Shown here piece by piece: positions 1 through 5,011 of a stretch of DNA of 5,952 bases. Made by a program: the position numbers and the translations under genes. The stretch is from NCBI GenBank assembly GCA_025997755.1, contig BNVA01000117.1:1-5952 (forward strand), read 5' to 3'. This DNA is from Spirochaetia bacterium. Lineage in GTDB: Bacteria; Spirochaetota; Spirochaetia; Treponematales; Breznakiellaceae. The notes below the pieces were generated by a model. The model was not told where the DNA came from. It was given only the letters and a program-made list of their open reading frames with translations, and searched no databases. Position 1 is the first letter of the stretch, and each line of letters starts with the position of its first letter.

Positions 1-941
1 TACGGTAAGATGCGTTAAACGAAAGTGTAAGCCGTTCTACCGGAGTAAAATCCAAACCCAATTCCACATCTAGTCCTATGCCGCCTGCGGTTTCTTCCTT
101 AAATTCAAGGCCCATGCCCCACAAATTACCGTTTGTGGTTGGTATAGGTCTGCGTAAGTGATTATCCCTGTCATTACACCAATTGAAAGGACTTATAAAC
201 GTACCTGCTCTTAGCACTAATGAATTGTTGATTTTAAAACCGGCGTTAAGACCCAAAAAAAGCATAACCCAATCCTGCTCGTACATAATGCCGGGTCCAT
301 AAAGCGGAACATTAATAGAGTTACCTCCGGAAACTTCAAATTTTCCGTTATATGCAAGAAATTTATAACCCATGTAGGAAAACTTTATGCCGGGGCTTAA
401 TAGCCATCTTGATTTTATAGGGATAGATACGCCTGCCGCCGCATCTATGATTATGGCGCTTTTGGTTTCATTTGTATGCGAGGAAAGCGAAGCTAATTGA
501 CTGGAAGGCGCCGCTCCGGTTGCAACATCATACCAATCCCTGTCTTCCATTTTTCCGGTTTCACCGGGTATACCGAATTTAAAATTCCCTGTCGCATAAA
601 ATCCTAGTTTTTCCCAAGGGTCCCGTAAAGAAAAATCAAACCCGGCTTTGTAATAAAAAACCGGCATCAAATCCCAGAGAAGCTGGCTAAGTTTGTCGGT
701 TGATCCTTTCTTCGCATAAACAATCTCTTCACTCTGTCCTATTAACAAACCCACGCCATTATCAATAGAAAAAGTATAGTCACCTAGTATTCCTGTATTA
801 CGGGAAGCTGGGGGGGGAAGGCACCATATCGGGCAAAGGTTCAACTTCTTCGGTGATATTTAAATCTTGGGTCTGTGCAGTGTTTACCGTGAACGTCAAT
901 AAAATGATGGCAACAAGAAAGATTTTACGGCTTTGTAACAT
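1..941 (-). CDS. Mirror copy of the frame-split omptin-like protease
   Basis: This is the reverse complement of 5012-5952 and carries the same features. The signal-peptide ATG is at 941-939, the early stop is at 800-798, the C8 tract reads as G8 at 810-817, and the post-tract frame stays open to base 1. The active-site aspartate and histidine codons are in mirrored positions (Asp pair at 544 and 538, Asp/His at 166 and 160, first base of each codon on the minus strand). It has the same frameshift and the same missing C-terminus as the right copy, as expected if the arm is a copy of the same molecule rather than a diverged paralogue. Confidence 0.8.
810..817 (+). repeat. G8 homopolymer (mirror of 5136-5143)
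   Basis: This is the mirror of the C8 frameshift tract, within the minus-strand omptin copy. Its length is the same as in the right arm. Confidence 0.93.
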
Positions 942-945
942 AGGT

Positions 946-958
946 GGGGGGGGGGGGG
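946..958 (+). repeat. G13 homopolymer (mirror of 4995-5007)
   Basis: This is the reverse complement of the C13 run in the right arm, with exactly the same length. Independent copies of such a slippery tract would be expected to differ in length often, so the equality supports a single source molecule or a consensus used twice. Confidence 0.95.
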
Positions 959-1020
959 TGGTACTTTTGTGAATTTGCATGGGCTTATTATATAACGAAT
1001 TATGTGATAGGGTAAACCTA

Positions 1021-1857
1021 ATGTTCAATAGGTTCTGGACGGTTTACAGTATAGTATCGCGCTTGCCCGTTCTGCATAAATTTAAATTCGACTGTTCAAG
1101 AATGGATTTTTACCTGCCTGTAATCGGCTTATTTTCAAGCGTACTTTTTACTTTGATATTTTTTTTATTCCGGTTTTTAACAGGCAGTGTTTTTGCGGCA
1201 TTGTTTGCTGCTTTTGTTTTTCAATATTTGGCGTTTAATCTATTTCATCTCGACGGACTTTGCGACACCGCCGATGCATTTTTGGGCTGCGCAAGCGGCG
1301 AAAAAACTTATTCAATTTTAAAAGATTCGCGTATCGGAACTTACGGATTATTTGCCGGCATAACCAGTATTTTAAGCAAAATAATTTTTTTGGACGCATT
1401 ATGCGGCGCAGGGCAGCCATTTTTTTTCGCCGCCGCCTTTGCATACCCTGTAAGCGGACGTTTTGCCTCGGCGCTAATTCCGTGTTTTACAAAACCGGCT
1501 AAACCGGACGGCTTGGGGCGTCTTGTAAAAGATTCAAAAACCGGCATGAGCATAGCAGGAGCGTTATGCGCTCTTTTTTTGTGGCTGGCGCTTTGGCTTT
1601 TAGGAAAAGCGGTTTTCAATTATTTTTTATTCTTTAGTTTTAATTTTGATTTTTTATGCGGAATGGCGTATGATGTAATATTTTATTTTGCACTGCCGTT
1701 TATTTCCGCTTTTGCCTGTGCGTTGTTTTTTTCTCGTCTTTATAAAAAACGAATAGGCGGCTATACAGGCGATGCTCTGGGAGCGTCTATCGAGACGGCG
1801 GAAATATTACATTTGTTTTTACTTTTGATAATTTACAATTTTAAGATGGTGATTTGA
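1021..1857 (+). CDS. cobS: Mirror copy of cobalamin synthase
   Basis: This is an identical 278-residue protein read from the left arm, with the same preferred start (ATG 1021 behind AGGG at 1009-1012; alternative ATG at 979) and the same TGA stop at 1855-1857. All CobS motifs are present and intact. It is very probably the same gene seen through the inverted repeat rather than a second locus. Confidence 0.9.
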   Translation: MFNRFWTVYSIVSRLPVLHKFKFDCSRMDFYLPVIGLFSSVLFTLIFFLFRFLTGSVFAALFAAFVFQYLAFNLFHLDGLCDTADAFLGCASGEKTYSILKDSRIGTYGLFAGITSILSKIIFLDALCGAGQPFFFAAAFAYPVSGRFASALIPCFTKPAKPDGLGRLVKDSKTGMSIAGALCALFLWLALWLLGKAVFNYFLFFSFNFDFLCGMAYDVIFYFALPFISAFACALFFSRLYKKRIGGYTGDALGASIETAEILHLFLLLIIYNFKMVI

Positions 1858-1864
1858 TATAAGC

Positions 1865-2923
1865 ATGAAAACCTTTTATATTTATGTTTTGCCTGTTCTA
1901 ATATCCTGTTCGCTGCTGCTGGGAGTTTCGGCGCTTTTTTCGGGCTGCTGGACGCTTAAACAGGGCGGAATAATGATAGGTTATCTGCACAGAGCCGTTC
2001 CCCTTGAAAAGCTGTTAGATGAAACTAAAGGATCGGAAGATGATATTCGTTTTGTAGAGCGGGTGCGTGATATACGGCGTTTTGCGATAGAGGAGCTTGG
2101 TTTAAAAGATACAAAGAATTATACAAAGTATGTTAATCTTGAACAGGATTATCTTGCTGCAATCGTTTCTGCATCGGCAAAAGATAGTTTTAAACGTTAT
2201 CAATGGCATTTTCCAATAGTGGGGTCGGTTCCATACAAGGGTTTCTTTATTACGGATGATGCAAAAGCTGAGGCGGAAAAACTAAAAAAGAAAGATCTTG
2301 ATGTATGGATTAGACCGGTAGACGCTTTTAGTACGCTTGGATATTTTTCCGATCCTCTGTATTCGTATATGAAAAAGTATCCGGTGTACGATCTTGCCGA
2401 TATGCTGATCCATGAATTATTTCATGCAACTGTTTTTATAAAGAGCGATATGGATTTTAACGAAAGCCTTGCCGAATTTGTAGGCGGCGAGGGGGCGCGT
2501 TTGTATATTATTAAAACATTCGGCGAAGATTCCCATGAGCTGATTGATATATCGAATAGAAAAGACGACAAGGGAACTTTTGTAGCTTTCATTCAAGATG
2601 TTATTGCACAGCTTCAAATTGTTTATTCAAGCGAAGCATCCAAAGAGGAAAAACTTTTACAAAAAGAAGCTATTATAAGCGCGTCGCAGCAAAGATTTGA
2701 AGCCGGATACGATACCATGTTTAAGGGCAAAAATTACAAAGGATTTTCGCAGATGAAAATTAACAACGCATATCTGGAATTATACCGCCTATACTATGAC
2801 GGCGGGGATAAATTCCAAACGTTATACGAAGAAAACGGACAAGACCTTCCGCTCTTATATCAGCCTCCACAACTGCGTCTTCGTCGATTAAAAGAACGCC
2901 GTGCGCGTCAATCTCACCCGTAA
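1865..2923 (+). CDS. Putative aminopeptidase lipoprotein, chimeric C-terminus (mirror copy)
   Basis: Residues 1-329 are identical to the intact copy and include the signal, Cys28 and the HELFH and NE zinc motifs. At base 2852 the sequence leaves the gene. The last 23 residues (from LLYQPPQLRLRR) are an antisense reading of the bactofilin gene and replace the native ending RFIASMKALYNNRSKR. The basic, Arg-rich tail has no family resemblance. This is a junction product, not a natural variant, unless the palindrome is shown to be real. Confidence 0.8.
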   Translation: MKTFYIYVLPVLISCSLLLGVSALFSGCWTLKQGGIMIGYLHRAVPLEKLLDETKGSEDDIRFVERVRDIRRFAIEELGLKDTKNYTKYVNLEQDYLAAIVSASAKDSFKRYQWHFPIVGSVPYKGFFITDDAKAEAEKLKKKDLDVWIRPVDAFSTLGYFSDPLYSYMKKYPVYDLADMLIHELFHATVFIKSDMDFNESLAEFVGGEGARLYIIKTFGEDSHELIDISNRKDDKGTFVAFIQDVIAQLQIVYSSEASKEEKLLQKEAIISASQQRFEAGYDTMFKGKNYKGFSQMKINNAYLELYRLYYDGGDKFQTLYEENGQDLPLLYQPPQLRLRRLKERRARQSHP

Positions 2924-3041
2924 GTCTGCCGCGTACAAAAAACGACTTTTCAAAATTGAGCGTGCCCGTAAAATCAATATCCGGCGAAAGAATTGTGTCA
3001 AAATCCTCGTCTACAAGCATATCGTTGTGAACATCAGTCAT
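2853..3041 (-). CDS. Bactofilin-like polymer-forming protein, N-terminal 63 codons only
   Basis: Bactofilins are beta-helical proteins that polymerise into cytoskeletal scaffolds without nucleotide (DUF583/PF04519). The fragment has a short acidic N-terminus and then the repeating beta-helix pattern DFTGTLNFEKSFFVRGRL, TGEIDAHGVLLIDEDAV and VEADIR, which is typical of the first turns. ATG 3041 lies 9 bp after the aminopeptidase stop, with GGAAG just before it. Native sequence is certain only to Arg63 at 2853. The frame remains open to 2760, but those last residues are aminopeptidase DNA read antisense. Full-length members are usually 100-200 residues, so most of the gene is missing. Its place at the end of the operon suggests co-expression with the envelope peptidase. 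Confidence 0.8.
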
Positions 3042-3100
3042 GCTTCCAGTTTACCTTTTTGACCGGTTGTTGTAAAGTGCTTTCATTGACGCGATAAAAC
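2853..3100. other. Unique centre (loop) of the inverted repeat
   Basis: These 248 bp are the only sequence present once. Reading the minus strand, they hold the last 16 codons and stop of the aminopeptidase gene (3100-3051), a 9-bp gap, and the first 63 codons of a bactofilin-like gene (3041-2853). The left boundary cuts bactofilin exactly after an Arg codon. The right boundary lies inside the aminopeptidase gene. A natural recombination spacer would not be expected to consist of the middle of an otherwise ordinary operon. Confidence 0.9.
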
Positions 3101-4088
3101 GCGGAAGGTCTTGTCCGTTTTCTTCGTATAACGTTTGGAATTTATCCCCGCCGTCATAGTATAGGCGGTATAATTCCAGATATGCGTTGTTAATTTTCAT
3201 CTGCGAAAATCCTTTGTAATTTTTGCCCTTAAACATGGTATCGTATCCGGCTTCAAATCTTTGCTGCGACGCGCTTATAATAGCTTCTTTTTGTAAAAGT
3301 TTTTCCTCTTTGGATGCTTCGCTTGAATAAACAATTTGAAGCTGTGCAATAACATCTTGAATGAAAGCTACAAAAGTTCCCTTGTCGTCTTTTCTATTCG
3401 ATATATCAATCAGCTCATGGGAATCTTCGCCGAATGTTTTAATAATATACAAACGCGCCCCCTCGCCGCCTACAAATTCGGCAAGGCTTTCGTTAAAATC
3501 CATATCGCTCTTTATAAAAACAGTTGCATGAAATAATTCATGGATCAGCATATCGGCAAGATCGTACACCGGATACTTTTTCATATACGAATACAGAGGA
3601 TCGGAAAAATATCCAAGCGTACTAAAAGCGTCTACCGGTCTAATCCATACATCAAGATCTTTCTTTTTTAGTTTTTCCGCCTCAGCTTTTGCATCATCCG
3701 TAATAAAGAAACCCTTGTATGGAACCGACCCCACTATTGGAAAATGCCATTGATAACGTTTAAAACTATCTTTTGCCGATGCAGAAACGATTGCAGCAAG
3801 ATAATCCTGTTCAAGATTAACATACTTTGTATAATTCTTTGTATCTTTTAAACCAAGCTCCTCTATCGCAAAACGCCGTATATCACGCACCCGCTCTACA
3901 AAACGAATATCATCTTCCGATCCTTTAGTTTCATCTAACAGCTTTTCAAGGGGAACGGCTCTGTGCAGATAACCTATCATTATTCCGCCCTGTTTAAGCG
4001 TCCAGCAGCCCGAAAAAAGCGCCGAAACTCCCAGCAGCAGCGAACAGGATATTAGAACAGGCAAAACATAAATATAAAAGGTTTTCAT
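3051..4088 (-). CDS. Putative zinc aminopeptidase lipoprotein (COG4324/PF10023 type), intact copy
   Basis: The 345-residue product matches the family in its full layout. It has a hydrophobic N-terminus, then SGC at 26-28 leading into WTLKQGG (the usual lipidation site of this family), YLHRAVPLEKLL, and the conserved blocks QWHFPIVGSVPYKGFF and AFSTLGYFSDP. HELFH at 183-187 follows, with NE at 199-200, fitting a gluzincin-like zinc site (His183, Glu184, His187, third ligand probably Glu200). The lipobox is relaxed, with Phe at -3, as tolerated in spirochaetes. An alternative LISC at 12-15 fits a strict lipobox but follows too short a signal. Peptidase activity is predicted from the family and is poorly characterised. 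The start follows cobS by 7 bp with no clear ribosome-binding site, which suggests translational coupling. Bactofilin starts 9 bp downstream. Confidence 0.87.
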   Translation of the reverse strand: MKTFYIYVLPVLISCSLLLGVSALFSGCWTLKQGGIMIGYLHRAVPLEKLLDETKGSEDDIRFVERVRDIRRFAIEELGLKDTKNYTKYVNLEQDYLAAIVSASAKDSFKRYQWHFPIVGSVPYKGFFITDDAKAEAEKLKKKDLDVWIRPVDAFSTLGYFSDPLYSYMKKYPVYDLADMLIHELFHATVFIKSDMDFNESLAEFVGGEGARLYIIKTFGEDSHELIDISNRKDDKGTFVAFIQDVIAQLQIVYSSEASKEEKLLQKEAIISASQQRFEAGYDTMFKGKNYKGFSQMKINNAYLELYRLYYDGGDKFQTLYEENGQDLPRFIASMKALYNNRSKR

Positions 4089-4095
4089 GCTTATA

Positions 4096-4932
4096 TCAAA
4101 TCACCATCTTAAAATTGTAAATTATCAAAAGTAAAAACAAATGTAATATTTCCGCCGTCTCGATAGACGCTCCCAGAGCATCGCCTGTATAGCCGCCTAT
4201 TCGTTTTTTATAAAGACGAGAAAAAAACAACGCACAGGCAAAAGCGGAAATAAACGGCAGTGCAAAATAAAATATTACATCATACGCCATTCCGCATAAA
4301 AAATCAAAATTAAAACTAAAGAATAAAAAATAATTGAAAACCGCTTTTCCTAAAAGCCAAAGCGCCAGCCACAAAAAAAGAGCGCATAACGCTCCTGCTA
4401 TGCTCATGCCGGTTTTTGAATCTTTTACAAGACGCCCCAAGCCGTCCGGTTTAGCCGGTTTTGTAAAACACGGAATTAGCGCCGAGGCAAAACGTCCGCT
4501 TACAGGGTATGCAAAGGCGGCGGCGAAAAAAAATGGCTGCCCTGCGCCGCATAATGCGTCCAAAAAAATTATTTTGCTTAAAATACTGGTTATGCCGGCA
4601 AATAATCCGTAAGTTCCGATACGCGAATCTTTTAAAATTGAATAAGTTTTTTCGCCGCTTGCGCAGCCCAAAAATGCATCGGCGGTGTCGCAAAGTCCGT
4701 CGAGATGAAATAGATTAAACGCCAAATATTGAAAAACAAAAGCAGCAAACAATGCCGCAAAAACACTGCCTGTTAAAAACCGGAATAAAAAAAATATCAA
4801 AGTAAAAAGTACGCTTGAAAATAAGCCGATTACAGGCAGGTAAAAATCCATTCTTGAACAGTCGAATTTAAATTTATGCAGAACGGGCAAGCGCGATACT
4901 ATACTGTAAACCGTCCAGAACCTATTGAACAT
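4096..4932 (-). CDS. cobS: Adenosylcobinamide-GDP ribazoletransferase (cobalamin synthase)
   Basis: CobS joins adenosylcobinamide-GDP and alpha-ribazole (or its phosphate) at the membrane, the last assembly step of adenosylcobalamin. The 278-residue product begins MFNRFWTVYSIVSRLPV, the usual start of the family. It has many hydrophobic segments and contains the metal/pyrophosphate motif HLDGLCDTADAF at about residues 76-87, KDSRIGTYG at 101-109 and GGYTGDALGA at 246-255. The more usual DG after the third aspartate is DA here, a difference that I recall in some homologues. An upstream ATG at 4974 would add 14 residues that do not look like the family and would overlap the omptin leader. The stop is TGA, 7 bp before the aminopeptidase ATG, suggesting an operon. 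No other cobalamin gene is in the window, so it may serve salvage or belong to a pathway encoded elsewhere. Confidence 0.93.
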   Translation of the reverse strand: MFNRFWTVYSIVSRLPVLHKFKFDCSRMDFYLPVIGLFSSVLFTLIFFLFRFLTGSVFAALFAAFVFQYLAFNLFHLDGLCDTADAFLGCASGEKTYSILKDSRIGTYGLFAGITSILSKIIFLDALCGAGQPFFFAAAFAYPVSGRFASALIPCFTKPAKPDGLGRLVKDSKTGMSIAGALCALFLWLALWLLGKAVFNYFLFFSFNFDFLCGMAYDVIFYFALPFISAFACALFFSRLYKKRIGGYTGDALGASIETAEILHLFLLLIIYNFKMVI

Positions 4933-4936
4933 TAGG

Positions 4937-4966
4937 TTTACCCTATCACATAATTCGTTATATAAT
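4937..4966 (+). promoter_or_regulatory. Predicted sigma-70-type promoter for the omptin gene
   Basis: A perfect TATAAT is at 4961-4966, with TTTACC (four of six to TTGACA) at 4937-4942 and 18 bp between. The expected transcription start is near 4973, close to the in-frame ATG at 4973-4975. The transcript could therefore be leaderless, or it could carry a leader of about 39 nt with the C13 tract before the ATG at 5012. No purine-rich ribosome-binding site precedes 5012. The mirror copy lies at 987-1016 on the minus strand. Confidence 0.6.
4941..4944 (-). promoter_or_regulatory. Ribosome-binding site deciding the cobS start
   Basis: AGGG on the minus strand lies 8 bp before the ATG at 4932. 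This favours 4932 over the upstream in-frame ATG at 4974, which has no purine-rich sequence before it and would lie upstream of the predicted transcript start. The mirror copy is at 1009-1012 on the plus strand, before the ATG at 1021. Confidence 0.6.
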
Positions 4967-4986
4967 AAGCCCATGCAAATTCACAA
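4957..4986 (-). promoter_or_regulatory. Predicted divergent promoter for cobS operon
   Basis: On the minus strand, TTGTGA (4986-4981) and TATAAC (4962-4957) are separated by 18 bp, placing a start about 20 bp upstream of the cobS ATG at 4932. Its -10 overlaps the -10 of the omptin promoter by two bases, so the polymerases would compete for the same DNA and the two transcription units may be mutually exclusive. The C13 tract lies just upstream, beginning 9 bp beyond the -35. The mirror copy is at 967-996 on the plus strand. Confidence 0.45.
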
Positions 4987-4994
4987 AAGTACCA

Positions 4995-5007
4995 CCCCCC
5001 CCCCCCC
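4995..5007 (+). repeat. C13 homopolymer between promoter and omptin signal-peptide start
   Basis: Thirteen C in a row end 4 bp before the ATG at 5012, on the coding strand of the omptin gene. If translation starts at 5012, the tract sits where a ribosome-binding site would be and can change leader spacing. If it starts at the in-frame ATG at 4973, the tract is coding (a proline run) and its length sets the reading frame, which is in frame at 13. Runs of this length are prone to slippage. The mirror copy is G13 at 946-958. Confidence 0.95.
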
Positions 5008-5011
5008 ACCT

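Larger units (their letters stand above)
1..2852 (+). repeat. Left arm of end-to-end inverted repeat
   Basis: This arm is the reverse complement of 3101-5952. The outer ends match base for base, with 1-20 complementary to 5933-5952. The inner ends match up to 2852 (C) against 3101 (G), and fail at 2853 (T) against 3100 (C). Mirrored reading frames in the two arms encode identical proteins, and homopolymer runs of 13 and 8 are equal in length. No mismatch was found in the blocks compared by eye, but not every base was compared. The arm carries no independent sequence information and should not be counted as a second gene set until long reads confirm it. Confidence 0.97.
4933..5011. other. Divergent intergenic region with overlapping promoters and C13 tract
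   Basis: These 79 bp separate the cobS ATG (minus) from the omptin signal-peptide ATG (plus). They hold both predicted promoters, whose -10 hexamers overlap, the cobS ribosome-binding site and the C13 run. An in-frame ATG at 4973 overlaps the alternative minus-strand ATG at 4974. No operator-like dyad was recognised. The mirror region is 942-1020. Confidence 0.7.

Noticed and set aside
2760..3041. Complete 93-residue bactofilin-like protein
   Set aside because: Only the first 63 codons are bactofilin. The rest is aminopeptidase DNA read on the wrong strand beyond the junction, and the beta-helix pattern stops there.
2853..3100. Loop of a transposon, integron or hairpin telomere element
   Set aside because: The loop contains only the end of one operon gene and the start of the next. 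There is no transposase, resolvase, target-site duplication or terminal inverted repeat apart from the arms.
3336..3536. 66-residue frame antisense to the aminopeptidase (mirror at 2417-2617)
   Set aside because: It lies wholly inside the conserved HELFH-coding region of the real gene and has no family features of its own.
4334..4718. Small basic reading frames antisense or out of frame to cobS (also 1235-1619 and 4451-4693)
   Set aside because: They are Arg/Lys-rich shadows of a conserved membrane-protein gene, without ribosome-binding sites or recognisable domains.
4096..4974. Longer cobS form starting at ATG 4974
   Set aside because: The added 14 residues do not resemble CobS, lack a ribosome-binding site, and would start upstream of the predicted transcript start. 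The ATG at 4932 has AGGG at 8 bp and gives the family-typical N-terminus.
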